DNA of 64,000 bases, taken from assembly GCA_031987605.1 (NCBI GenBank), contig DALZZF010000004.1, positions 124,001-188,000 on the forward strand, written 5' to 3'. The position numbers and the translations under genes were made by a program. The notes below the pieces were generated by a model that worked only from the letters and a program-made list of their open reading frames with translations, ran no database searches and was not told the DNA's origin. Shown here in pieces: positions 43,346 to 51,730 of this stretch (the first letter of the stretch is position 1; the number at the start of each line of letters is the position of its first letter). The stretch is from JAFAGO01 sp031987605. Lineage in GTDB: Bacteria > Bacteroidota > Bacteroidia > Flavobacteriales > Weeksellaceae.

Positions 43346-44578
43346 ATGAAAGGAGTACTGAAGAATTACAGCAATATTTTTCTGCTGTTGATCGGAATTT
43401 TAACCGGAAGCGTAATCGGAATATTTTTTCCGCAATTGGTGGAATATCTGAAACCGCTGGGCGATATTTTCCTGAATCTGCTTTTTGTAAGTGTGGTTCC
43501 GCTGGTCTTTTTTGCCGTTGCGAATTCAATTGCGTCTTTAGAGCAGGAGAACAAATTCGGGAAAATAATTTTTGCAATGGCATTTACCTTCTTACTGTTT
43601 ATCATTATAGCTGCGGTTTTTACGGTGATGTTGGTGTATCTTTTCCCGGTCAATTCGATTTCTTCGGGAATTTCTCAATCTTTTGAACTCAATCAGAATA
43701 CCGGACAAAATTGGGGTGATGCTTTCGTCGGTTTTTTCACGGTGGGCGAATTCACACAATTGTTTTCCCGTCAGAATATGCTTGCCCTTTTGATTTTTGC
43801 ATTTCTTACCGGAACTGCCACGCGAAAAGTTGGGGAAAAAGGACTCTTCTTCAGAAATTTTCTTTCCTCCGGATATGAAGTGATGAAAGAAATTCTGCTG
43901 ATCGTGATGAAAGCTGCACCAATCGGTTTGGGAGCCTATTTTGCCTATCAGGTTGCCACGGTTGGTCCTGAACTTTTTGGCTTTTACGCCAAACCATTAG
44001 GTTTATATTATGCTGGCGGAACTTTTTATTTCTTAGTTTTCTTCACGCTGTATGCATTTGTATCTTTCGGATGGAATGGTGTAAAACGTTTCTGGAAAAA
44101 CAATATCTATCCTTCGCTTACAGCGATCAGCACCTGTAGCAGTTTTGCCACAATGCCTGCCAATCTGGAAGCAGCAGAAAAAATCGGAATTCCAGAGGCG
44201 ATTTCCAATGTGGTGATTCCGATCGGAAGTACACTTCATAAAAACGGTTCTTCCATTTCTTCCATCATCAAAATATACGTTGCCTTTCTGATTATCGGGA
44301 AAGATTTTTTTGATCCTGCAAATCTTTTGCTTGCCGTGGGAATTACAGTTTTTGTAAGTATTGTGGCAGGAGGAATTCCCAATGGTGGATATATCGGCGA
44401 AATGCTGATGATTTCGGTGTACAATCTTCCTCAGGAAGCAATTCCTGCGGTTATGATTATCGGAACTTTGGTGGATCCTTTGGCAACCGTTCTCAATGCA
44501 ACCGGCGATACTGTGGCGGCAATGTTTGTCACGAAAATCTCCGGAGAAAAATTATTGGAGGTTTCAGGGAAGAGCTAA
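43346..44578 (+). CDS. Dicarboxylate/amino acid:cation symporter
   Basis: A 410-residue DAACS (GltP/DctA-type) secondary transporter. The serine-rich re-entrant loop is visible as AISTCSSFATMPANLE near residue 260, followed by PIGSTLHKNGSSISS, then VDPLATVLNATGD near the C-terminus with the cation- and substrate-binding Asn and Asp. About eight membrane helices and two re-entrant hairpins are expected. The substrate (glutamate, aspartate or C4-dicarboxylates) cannot be told from sequence. Confidence 0.92.
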   Translation: MKGVLKNYSNIFLLLIGILTGSVIGIFFPQLVEYLKPLGDIFLNLLFVSVVPLVFFAVANSIASLEQENKFGKIIFAMAFTFLLFIIIAAVFTVMLVYLFPVNSISSGISQSFELNQNTGQNWGDAFVGFFTVGEFTQLFSRQNMLALLIFAFLTGTATRKVGEKGLFFRNFLSSGYEVMKEILLIVMKAAPIGLGAYFAYQVATVGPELFGFYAKPLGLYYAGGTFYFLVFFTLYAFVSFGWNGVKRFWKNNIYPSLTAISTCSSFATMPANLEAAEKIGIPEAISNVVIPIGSTLHKNGSSISSIIKIYVAFLIIGKDFFDPANLLLAVGITVFVSIVAGGIPNGGYIGEMLMISVYNLPQEAIPAVMIIGTLVDPLATVLNATGDTVAAMFVTKISGEKLLEVSGKS

Positions 44579-44639
44579 GGCAAAATGGAAAAAATTCAAG
44601 GGTAAAGATTCAAGGTAAAAGGAAAAAAATCGAGTCGTA

Positions 44640-44715
44640 GTTGAATATACCAATTTATTCAATCAAACCTTCAAATTCTCAAATTCTCAAATATTCAAAT
44701 ACTCAAACATTCATT
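44640..44715. repeat. Degenerate TCAAATT heptamer repeat
   Basis: Near-copies of tcaaattc, tcaaatat and tcaaacat follow one another between the symporter and HMG-CoA synthase genes. Same class as 15541-15596. Confidence 0.6.
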
Positions 44716-44730
44716 CTCCAACACAAAAAT

Positions 44731-46056
44731 CTACCGATGGGTATAAAATCGCGCTCCGATTAAAACCGGGTTTTCCTTTTCTACTTCAACCAAACCAAAA
44801 CCTTTGTAATCGGGATTCACAGAAGAATCTAACTGTTTGCGGTGAAGTTTTTCGTAGGTATCAAAATCAATTCTTGTGCGGTTCTTAAGACTTTCAAAAA
44901 GATTCCATTTTGCGACTACTTCTTTCCATTGAGGAGAAACTTTCCCGACGAAAACTTTGGATTTGGAGCCGCTTCCGTATCCTAAAAATCCAATTTCTGA
45001 TCCTGCAAGTTCTTCACCTTCATCAAAACTCACCTGAAGCGCGGATAAAAGTGCCATAAAAATTGAAGCCGTGTACATATTTCCGATTTCCGAAGAAGCG
45101 CGTTGTGAAGGTTCAATTTTATGCTTGATGAATTTTAAATATTCTTCAGATTTCGCCACTGCCTTCTGGTTTTCCGGGGTAGAATAATCCAAATGATTTT
45201 CTAAACTAAAAATTTCGGTAAAAACCCTTTTTCCATGAAAAGCATACGGCAGATGAAAAATCAGGTAACGCCAGTTTTCATAAGGTTTTACCGTCCATTT
45301 CTGTTCTTTGTAATGTTCGTAAGCCTCGCGGATTCTGTCCTGATAACACTGATTGGAATACTGCCCGTCGAAAACAGGCTCATCCGTAAAAATTTCAATT
45401 TTATCGGGCATCGTTTCCGAAGCGGAAGTCAGTTCGGATTTCAAGGCAGCTCTTCGCGGTTTAAAAAAATCAAAAACACTTTCCGTGGCAACACCAAATA
45501 CATTTTCAAATTCCAATAATTTCGGCTGATCGGAAACCAAAAGCGCAACCGCGCCACCGCCCTGCGTATATTCTCCGGGAGAATTCAATTCGTATTTTGC
45601 ATAATCGGAAGCAATGACTACCGCTTTTTTTCCGGGATTTGCACGCACAAAATCCAGACAGTTCTGAAATGCATCTACCGCACCAACACAGGCAAAAGTA
45701 AGATCCACCACATCACAGTTTTTAAATACGCGTTTTCCGAATTTCGGTTCCAAAACCTGCTCTACCATTTGCATGGCATACGTTGCGGTTGGTTTTGCCG
45801 CATCCAGCGCGCTTTCCGTTCCCAGATAAATTCTGGAAATCTCTTTCGGATTGAGGTTATAATCCTGAATCAATTTTAGCAATGCTTCCGCAGCAAAAGT
45901 TGCCGAATCTTCCTGAACATCAGGAAAAGCCATTTTATGAAGACCTAAACCTTTTTCCAGTTTGGCAGGTTCAATCCCTCTTTTTTCTGCTAAATCTTTG
46001 ATTTCCAAATACAAGGAAGGCACAAAATAACTCGCTGCTTCGATTCCGAAACTCAT
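44731..46056 (-). CDS. Hydroxymethylglutaryl-CoA synthase family protein
   Basis: A 441-residue condensing enzyme of the HMG-CoA synthase type. Catalytic positions are visible: YLGTESALDAAKP with Glu81, LTFACVGAVDAFQ with Cys123 and FHLPYAFHGK near residue 268 with the His. It makes HMG-CoA from acetyl-CoA and acetoacetyl-CoA, the start of the mevalonate route to isoprenoids that many Flavobacteriia use. A monocistronic gene; mevalonate kinase genes are not in the window. Confidence 0.92.
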   Translation of the reverse strand: MSFGIEAASYFVPSLYLEIKDLAEKRGIEPAKLEKGLGLHKMAFPDVQEDSATFAAEALLKLIQDYNLNPKEISRIYLGTESALDAAKPTATYAMQMVEQVLEPKFGKRVFKNCDVVDLTFACVGAVDAFQNCLDFVRANPGKKAVVIASDYAKYELNSPGEYTQGGGAVALLVSDQPKLLEFENVFGVATESVFDFFKPRRAALKSELTSASETMPDKIEIFTDEPVFDGQYSNQCYQDRIREAYEHYKEQKWTVKPYENWRYLIFHLPYAFHGKRVFTEIFSLENHLDYSTPENQKAVAKSEEYLKFIKHKIEPSQRASSEIGNMYTASIFMALLSALQVSFDEGEELAGSEIGFLGYGSGSKSKVFVGKVSPQWKEVVAKWNLFESLKNRTRIDFDTYEKLHRKQLDSSVNPDYKGFGLVEVEKENPVLIGARFYTHR

Positions 46057-46138
46057 AGAATAAAAATTAGGCTACGAATTTAAAAATTATTGTACAGAAA
46101 GCCATATTTTCAAAGGAGTATTATTAAATTGCAGACCT

Positions 46139-46873
46139 ATGTTTTATCATTCAGCCAAGAATTTTATAAAAAAAATTGTTCCTCAAAAATTTCTTTTTGA
46201 AAACGAAATGGTATTCAGAAAAACTTTATATCCGCTTTATAAAGGGAATACATGCGAATGCTGTATTTGTGGTTCCCACCTGAAAAGTTTTGAGAAATTG
46301 GAAAACGGTAATCTGCTTTGCCCGATCTGCGGAAGTTTGCCCCGCTCGCGAAGACTTTACCGGCTTTTGACGGACGAATTTCTGAAACCGGGTTTTTCTC
46401 TTTTGGATTTTTCGCCTTCGCGTGCGCTGTTTCGGATTTTGAAAAAAAGAACGGACATTCATTATTTTCCGACTGATTTTGAGGATGAATTTCTGGCTGA
46501 CTATCATTTCGACATTACCAAAATCGACAGTGGACATGAGCGTTTTGACCTCATCCTTTGCTATCATATTCTGGAACATATTGAAGATGATGCCGCTGCA
46601 ATGCATGAACTCTACCGCGTACTAAAAAAAGACGGAACGGCGCTGATTCAAACGCCTTTTAAGGAAGGCGAAATTTATGAAGATTTCAGCATCAGAACAG
46701 AGGAAGAGCGTACCCGGCATTTTGGGCAGAACGATCATGTGCGGATTTACTCGGTAAACGGGCTGAAAAACCGTCTCGAACAACAGGGTTTCAAAGTGGA
46801 AGTCCGGGTTTTCCAAAAAGATGAATACTACGGATTTTCGGAGAACGAAACCGTTTTGATCTGTAAAAAATAA
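46139..46873 (+). CDS. Class I SAM-dependent methyltransferase with zinc-finger-like N-terminus
   Basis: A 244-residue methyltransferase. Residues about 38-66 carry CECCICGSHLK and CPICGSLPRSRR, two CxxC pairs that look like a small zinc-binding site. The Rossmann core follows (FDLILCYHILEHIEDDAAAM). YEDFSIRTEEERTRHFGQ is almost the same as in the methyltransferase at 1574-2341, so the two are paralogues; that one has no Cys pairs. The acceptor is unknown. It has a terminator shared with the M1 peptidase gene. Confidence 0.88.
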   Translation: MFYHSAKNFIKKIVPQKFLFENEMVFRKTLYPLYKGNTCECCICGSHLKSFEKLENGNLLCPICGSLPRSRRLYRLLTDEFLKPGFSLLDFSPSRALFRILKKRTDIHYFPTDFEDEFLADYHFDITKIDSGHERFDLILCYHILEHIEDDAAAMHELYRVLKKDGTALIQTPFKEGEIYEDFSIRTEEERTRHFGQNDHVRIYSVNGLKNRLEQQGFKVEVRVFQKDEYYGFSENETVLICKK

Positions 46874-46901
46874 AGCACCTCATTTCTGAAGTGCTTTTTT
46901 T
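46873..46901. terminator. Bidirectional terminator between methyltransferase and M1 peptidase
   Basis: aagcac(c)tca and (tc)tgaagtgctt pair over ten positions with one mismatch and are followed by seven T residues; it lies between converging genes. Confidence 0.75.
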
Positions 46902-46917
46902 GGGATTCTAAAAATTG

Positions 46918-49428
46918 TTATTTATAAGCGTCAATTACTTTATTTAAAGCATCCACTTGTTGATTGATGGTCGGGCTTTTTGGATTGTTTTTCAGAACAT
47001 CCATTTTTTTAGTTAATCCGTCTTTCAGCATTTGAACAATCATCATTTTTGCCTGCGGATTGTCGCCAATCTGACCTTTAACGGCATTCAGAATCTTGGT
47101 TACATTTTCTGTTGCTTTTGCATTATCGGACGACATAATCCAGTTATAGCCTTCTTCCGCAGATTTCCCGAGTTCCGGATTCTGAAATTTTACAAACGGA
47201 TAAAATGCAGCAATTTGTGCAATGGCCGGCATCTGCTTTTCGATTTTATTTTTTACGATGATTGGAAGAAGCTGCGTGATTAAGTCTTCCGAAGCATTGC
47301 TTAAATCTACATTTTCAATTAAACCTACGGCTTTGGAAGGATCCAAATCTATAATCCCGGAAATTGAAGCACCTTTCACGGAATTGGAAACCGCATTGGC
47401 TCCTTTTTCATAAACGGATTGGTATTTTGCATTTTTGGTTTTTGCCAATGCTGAAATCGCGGCTGCCTGCACCAAAGTTTTAGGATCGTTTCCTGCCAGT
47501 TTTTCTACTTCGGAAAGGGCGATTTTCGAAACATTCGGTTTGGAAAGATCAATTCCCGATAAGGCTTTTTCGCGAACACGGAAGAACGGATCTTTTAATG
47601 CGGCTACCAAAGTTTTAATATCGGTATCGGTTTTATTTTCGGCATCAACAATATTGGAAATTGCTTTGTATCTTCCGTAAAAATCTTTTGTTCCGGCGTA
47701 CTGAAGTGCATTTTGCTCAGGCGTTCTGGTTTCGGTAACATCAGAAACAAGAATTCCGTCCGGATTAATATTCACCAGATCCGGACTTTTGGATGCCGGA
47801 AAAGTATAGGAATTTTTGGATTGTGCATTCACCCAAACTTTCTGGCGTGTGGTTTTTCCGTTTTCAAAAACATCAATGGTTAAAGGAAACTGAAACAATG
47901 GGGTCTGGCTTTGATTCACGGAAACCGTCACTTCTTTTTTCACCGGTTCGTAGGAATAGGTATATGAAACTTTCGGATTTCCGTTGCTGAAATACCATTG
48001 ATTAAAGAACCAGTTCAAATCTTTGCCAGTTACTTTTTCAAAAGACAATCGTAACTGATGGGCTTCCCCTGTTCCGTATTCATTGGTTTTCAGATAATCA
48101 TTTATTCCGGCAAAAAAAGCATCATCACCCAAATAATTTCTCAGCATGTGCAAAATTCCGCCTCCTTTCTGATAGGATACAAGATCGAAAACATCTTCCC
48201 GAGAAGCATAATCAAAACGCACCAAATCTTTATTGTAATCGTTTGGATTGTGCAGATATTGGTTCACATCCGACATCAAATGATAATCGGCCTGATCTTT
48301 TCCGTATTTGTATTCATTCCAAAGATATTCGGAATAATTGGCGAAGGATTCGTTTACGGTCAAGTTGCTCCAGCTTTCTGCCGTTACCAGATCACCAAAC
48401 CAGTGGTGAAAAAGTTCATGGGCAATGACATCTTCCCATTTGTTTTCATCTGCAAGATCTCCGGCTTTCTGGTTGGCCATTTCGCCGTGAAGCGTTGCCG
48501 TCGTGTTTTCCATGGCTCCGGAAACATAATCGCGACCGACAATCTGCGCATATTTTGTCCAAGGATAATCGTAATTCAGTTTCTTAGAGAAGAATTCAAT
48601 CATTTCCGGCGTATTGCCGAAAATCTGTCTTGCAAAAGGTTCATATTCTTTCTCCACATAATAATCTACAGGAATATTTCTCCATTTGTCTTTTACGATG
48701 GAATAATCGCCAACGCCCATAAAGAACAGATAAACAGAATGTTTTTTATCCATCACCCAATGATCGGTTCTTAAACCGTTTCCTTCTTTTTTCTGTTCCT
48801 TCAGAATTCCGTTGGAAAGGGTAACGTATTTGTCAGGAACCGTCATATAAATTTCCTGAGTGGATTTCTGGTTGGGTTTATCGATGGTCGGAAACCATGC
48901 TGAAGAAGATTCGGTTTCACCCTGCGTCCAGATTTGAGTGGGTTTATCCGGATCTTTTCCCTGTGCATTGATGAAATACAATCCTTTTGCATCGTTGATG
49001 GCGGCACTTCCCTGCTGTTTTACTTCATTTGGGCGTGCGGTGTATTTGATGTAAACGGTATATTCCTGATTTTTCTGGTATGTTTTATCCAGATTTATTT
49101 TCAGAATATCGTTTTTGTAGTCGTATTTTAAAGGCTTTTTGGAACCGGAATTATCCAGTGCCACTTCATGAATCAGCATTCCTTTTGCATTCAGCACCAA
49201 CGAATCGGAAGGATAGAAAAACGGACTTGCAGTCAACCATTCTTCGCCATTCATTTGTTCTTTTTCGTAATCGAAATTTACTTTCAGTTTGGTGTGTTTC
49301 AGTTCCGTGGTTTTGGTGTGCGTTGCTCTGTAAACTGTTTCTCTACCAGAAGTATCGGTTTGCGCAAAGGTTATATTTGAATGAAAAAGCGCACCCAGAA
49401 AAAGGGCGGCAATAAAAAGTTTCTTCAT
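46918..49428 (-). CDS. M1-family zinc aminopeptidase, exported
   Basis: An 836-residue metallopeptidase. Residues 1-22 are a signal peptide ending in FAQ. The substrate-recognition motif is GAMENTTA, and the zinc site is HELFHHWFG near residue 336 with a Glu 18 residues after (NESFANY). The C-terminal 250 residues form a helical HEAT-like array typical of M1 members. The family removes N-terminal residues from peptides; export suggests a periplasmic role in using peptides as food. Confidence 0.94.
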   Translation of the reverse strand: MKKLFIAALFLGALFHSNITFAQTDTSGRETVYRATHTKTTELKHTKLKVNFDYEKEQMNGEEWLTASPFFYPSDSLVLNAKGMLIHEVALDNSGSKKPLKYDYKNDILKINLDKTYQKNQEYTVYIKYTARPNEVKQQGSAAINDAKGLYFINAQGKDPDKPTQIWTQGETESSSAWFPTIDKPNQKSTQEIYMTVPDKYVTLSNGILKEQKKEGNGLRTDHWVMDKKHSVYLFFMGVGDYSIVKDKWRNIPVDYYVEKEYEPFARQIFGNTPEMIEFFSKKLNYDYPWTKYAQIVGRDYVSGAMENTTATLHGEMANQKAGDLADENKWEDVIAHELFHHWFGDLVTAESWSNLTVNESFANYSEYLWNEYKYGKDQADYHLMSDVNQYLHNPNDYNKDLVRFDYASREDVFDLVSYQKGGGILHMLRNYLGDDAFFAGINDYLKTNEYGTGEAHQLRLSFEKVTGKDLNWFFNQWYFSNGNPKVSYTYSYEPVKKEVTVSVNQSQTPLFQFPLTIDVFENGKTTRQKVWVNAQSKNSYTFPASKSPDLVNINPDGILVSDVTETRTPEQNALQYAGTKDFYGRYKAISNIVDAENKTDTDIKTLVAALKDPFFRVREKALSGIDLSKPNVSKIALSEVEKLAGNDPKTLVQAAAISALAKTKNAKYQSVYEKGANAVSNSVKGASISGIIDLDPSKAVGLIENVDLSNASEDLITQLLPIIVKNKIEKQMPAIAQIAAFYPFVKFQNPELGKSAEEGYNWIMSSDNAKATENVTKILNAVKGQIGDNPQAKMMIVQMLKDGLTKKMDVLKNNPKSPTINQQVDALNKVIDAYK

Positions 49429-49572
49429 ATTATCTTGATTTTTTTGTGTGTAAGTGATGATGGATAAGTATTGTATTTCAAAGAATTGTTACAACAAAAG
49501 AGACGCTACAACTTTACTTTTAAGTCTGCAAAAAAAATGGGCTTCTGCGAAATACTTTTTTATGGAAATGGG

Positions 49573-50130
49573 TTAAACTACCTCAATATCATACGATTCC
49601 AACAATCCTGAAAGTCCCTGCATCGAAAATTTTGCGCCTTTGATATTGTTTTTTTCAGGATTAATGTGGTAATATCTTGCCCGGCTGAAATCCGCTTTTT
49701 CCAAATTGGTATTGTCGAAAACCGCACCACTAAGATCGGAATCTTCAAAATCGGAATGGTGAAGATTGGCTTCGGTAAAATCCACTTCCACCAACCGGCA
49801 GTTCCGAAATACCGTTTCCGGAATATCCAGTTTATAAAAAACCGCCTGATCCAGCAGTGAACTGACAAATTCCACATCCAAACCAAAGGGATTGAGGTTT
49901 TCAAAATTGCTACCAATCAGTTTGCAATCTGAAAAAAGAACCTTGCGAAGTGCTGTTTTGGTCCATTTTGAAAGTGAAAAATCACAATTCAGAAAAGTAC
50001 AATTGGAAAACTGGTATTCTGTAAAGTCAAACTCCGAAAAACGCAAATTCCGAAACGAACAGTTTTCGTATTCGGCTTGTGCCAAAAACGAAACTCCATC
50101 AAAAACTTCATCCTGAAAAATTCCTCTCAT
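49573..50130 (-). CDS. Pentapeptide-repeat protein
   Basis: A 185-residue right-handed quadrilateral beta-helix made of A(N/D)LXX-type repeats: CSFRNLRFSEFDFTEYQFSN (read in five-residue steps), then VFRNCRLVEVDFTEANLHHS and ADFSRAR. The length and the central break (about 80-95) are Qnr-like, where such proteins mimic DNA and protect gyrase from quinolones. Gyrase protection cannot be read from sequence here. It may be a housekeeping homologue. It stands next to the TA pair. Confidence 0.83.
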   Translation of the reverse strand: MRGIFQDEVFDGVSFLAQAEYENCSFRNLRFSEFDFTEYQFSNCTFLNCDFSLSKWTKTALRKVLFSDCKLIGSNFENLNPFGLDVEFVSSLLDQAVFYKLDIPETVFRNCRLVEVDFTEANLHHSDFEDSDLSGAVFDNTNLEKADFSRARYYHINPEKNNIKGAKFSMQGLSGLLESYDIEVV

Positions 50131-50153
50131 CTTGTCTGTCTATATCGCTGATT

Positions 50154-50456
50154 TTATTTTAATAGGTTTTTCAAATTCTGAGGGTCTTGTTTGCAATGCC
50201 AGAAAAGTTTAACAACGACTTCCTTTTTCTTGATTTCGTACAGTATTTTGACTTGCTTATTACCTATCAACATAAATTGAATTTGAGGAAAATCGTCTAA
50301 ATATTGATGTTTTACAATTCCGTCATTAATCGTTTTTCGGAATTTTTTAATATCGTTTTTTAAGGAGTTAATCTCTCTTTCAGTCCAGTTTCTTTTCAAG
50401 AAATCAATAATTCTTTCTAATGAAATCCTTGCGGTCGCTGAAATTGTAATTTTCAT
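50154..50456 (-). CDS. RelE/ParE-family toxin
   Basis: A 100-residue basic protein of the ParE/RelE fold: an N-terminal helical pair, then IQFMLIGNKQVKILYEIKKKE and VVVKLFWHCKQDPQNL, the C-terminal strands ending in the familiar FWH-QDP-L pattern. Toxins of this type cleave mRNA (RelE) or poison gyrase (ParE); which applies is unknown. The start codon overlaps the antitoxin stop by 4 bases, the normal antitoxin-first order. Confidence 0.88.
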   Translation of the reverse strand: MKITISATARISLERIIDFLKRNWTEREINSLKNDIKKFRKTINDGIVKHQYLDDFPQIQFMLIGNKQVKILYEIKKKEVVVKLFWHCKQDPQNLKNLLK

Positions 50457-50695
50457 TTTCCGTCAAAAATTTCGTCCAGCAATTCATCCGTTAATTCCTG
50501 ATATTTTCCGTTTTGATAATCTTCTTCACTTTGTTCCAAAACCTTTCTGAAATATTCAGATTTTTCAATTTCCTCCCACGAATAGGTTTTGTCTTCGATC
50601 GACACATCAATACTTTTTATCCCTTTCAATTGTGATAAAAGTTTCTTGATAAAAGAAACATCCGCATTGTCTTCTAATCTTATGGTAAGTTCCAT
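50453..50695 (-). CDS. Antitoxin of the RelE/ParE pair
   Basis: An 80-residue, acidic protein with a beta-strand-helix N-terminus (MELTIRLEDNADVSFIKKLL) and a charged helical tail (YQNGKYQELTDELLDEIF) that would wrap the toxin. I do not recognise a DNA-binding motif. Position, the 4-base overlap and charge make it the cognate antitoxin. Confidence 0.82.
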   Translation of the reverse strand: MELTIRLEDNADVSFIKKLLSQLKGIKSIDVSIEDKTYSWEEIEKSEYFRKVLEQSEEDYQNGKYQELTDELLDEIFDGK

Positions 50696-50739
50696 TGTTC
50701 AGAATTTTAATCAAAGTTAATAAAAATTATGCGAAGCGT

Positions 50740-51561
50740 TTATATCGCCACCGGTGCTTTGATTCCAGGATATGGATCGTAATTTTCCAGTGTGAAATCT
50801 TCAAAATCAAAATCGAAAATATTTTTGATTTCCGGGTTCAGTTTCATTGTTGGCAAAGCTTTTGGCGTGCGGGAAAGCTGTTTCTGAACCTGCTCAAAAT
50901 GATTATTGTAAATATGGACATCGCCAAATGTATGCACATAATCGCCCACTTCAAGTCCAGTAACCTGCGCCACCATCATTAATAACAAAGCATAACTCGC
51001 AATATTAAAGGGAACACCCAGGAAAACATCTGCGCTTCTTTGATACAACTGAAGTGATAATTTCCCTTTCTCCTCTCCTTTGGAAAGGTCGGGAGAGGAC
51101 ACATAAAACTGAAACATAGTGTGACAAGGCGCCAACGCCATATTCGGGATTTCTGCGGCATTCCAAGCGGAAACGATTAATCGGCGGGAATCCGGATTTT
51201 TTTTGATTTGTTCAATCACTTCAGAAAACTGATCCACCACTTTATTGTCTGCGCCTTTCCAACTCCTCCATTGTGCACCGTAAACGGGACCAAGATCACC
51301 ATTTTCATCTGCCCATTCGTCCCAAATGGAAACTCCGTTGTCGTTCAGATATTTGATATTGGTGTCACCTTTTATAAACCACAACAGTTCATAAATAATG
51401 GATTTCAGATGCACCTTTTTGGTCGTTACCAAAGGGAAACCTTTGGACAAATCATACCGTAACTGATAACCAAAAACACTTCTGGTTCCCGTTCCGGTGC
51501 GGTCTTCTTTATCGGTTCCGTGGTCTAAAATATGTTGGAGTAAGTCGAGGTAATTTTGCAT
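50740..51561 (-). CDS. thyA: Thymidylate synthase with a short palindromic insertion
   Basis: ThyA makes dTMP from dUMP and methylene-tetrahydrofolate. The 273 residues include ALAPCHTMFQFYV, whose Cys146 is the catalytic residue, and RRLIVSAWN. Compared with E. coli ThyA (264 residues) there are about ten extra residues between QFYV and GKLSLQLYQRS (SSPDLSKGEEK), encoded by a palindrome at 51072-51098. The frame is kept. A TAAATTTG -7 element lies 23 bases upstream. Confidence 0.95.
   Translation of the reverse strand: MQNYLDLLQHILDHGTDKEDRTGTGTRSVFGYQLRYDLSKGFPLVTTKKVHLKSIIYELLWFIKGDTNIKYLNDNGVSIWDEWADENGDLGPVYGAQWRSWKGADNKVVDQFSEVIEQIKKNPDSRRLIVSAWNAAEIPNMALAPCHTMFQFYVSSPDLSKGEEKGKLSLQLYQRSADVFLGVPFNIASYALLLMMVAQVTGLEVGDYVHTFGDVHIYNNHFEQVQKQLSRTPKALPTMKLNPEIKNIFDFDFEDFTLENYDPYPGIKAPVAI
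51072..51098. repeat. Palindromic insertion within thyA
   Basis: cctctcc and ggagagg bracket an inner cctttggaaagg palindrome, so the segment can form a two-level hairpin. It lies inside the reading frame and adds residues without a frameshift. Confidence 0.7.
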
Positions 51562-51583
51562 TTTAAAATAAATAATAATCCCT

Positions 51584-51591
51584 CAAATTTA
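51584..51591 (-). promoter_or_regulatory. -7 element of the thyA promoter
   Basis: TAAATTTG on the reverse strand, 23 bases before the ATG. Confidence 0.5.
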
Positions 51592-51686
51592 TAAAAAATG
51601 AGGGGATTAAAATACAATAACGAAGAAATTGTGGTCGTTAATTTTATTTTAATATTATCAATTTTCCTTGATTTTTATATTTAAGC

Positions 51687-51721
51687 AAACCTCATAGGTT
51701 TCCAAAACCTATGAGGTTTTT
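51687..51721 (-). terminator. Perfect hairpin, terminator of the serine hydrolase
   Basis: aaacctcataggttt and aaacctatgaggttt form a perfect 15-pair stem with a three-base loop. The reverse strand is U-flanked; it lies 10 bases after the hydrolase stop. Confidence 0.7.
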
Positions 51722-51730
51722 AAATGAGTG

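Noticed and set aside
48058..48774. A 238-codon open frame opposite the M1 peptidase gene
   Set aside because: It lies entirely on the complement of a gene with intact catalytic motifs and has low-complexity, hydrophobic composition from reverse-strand codons.
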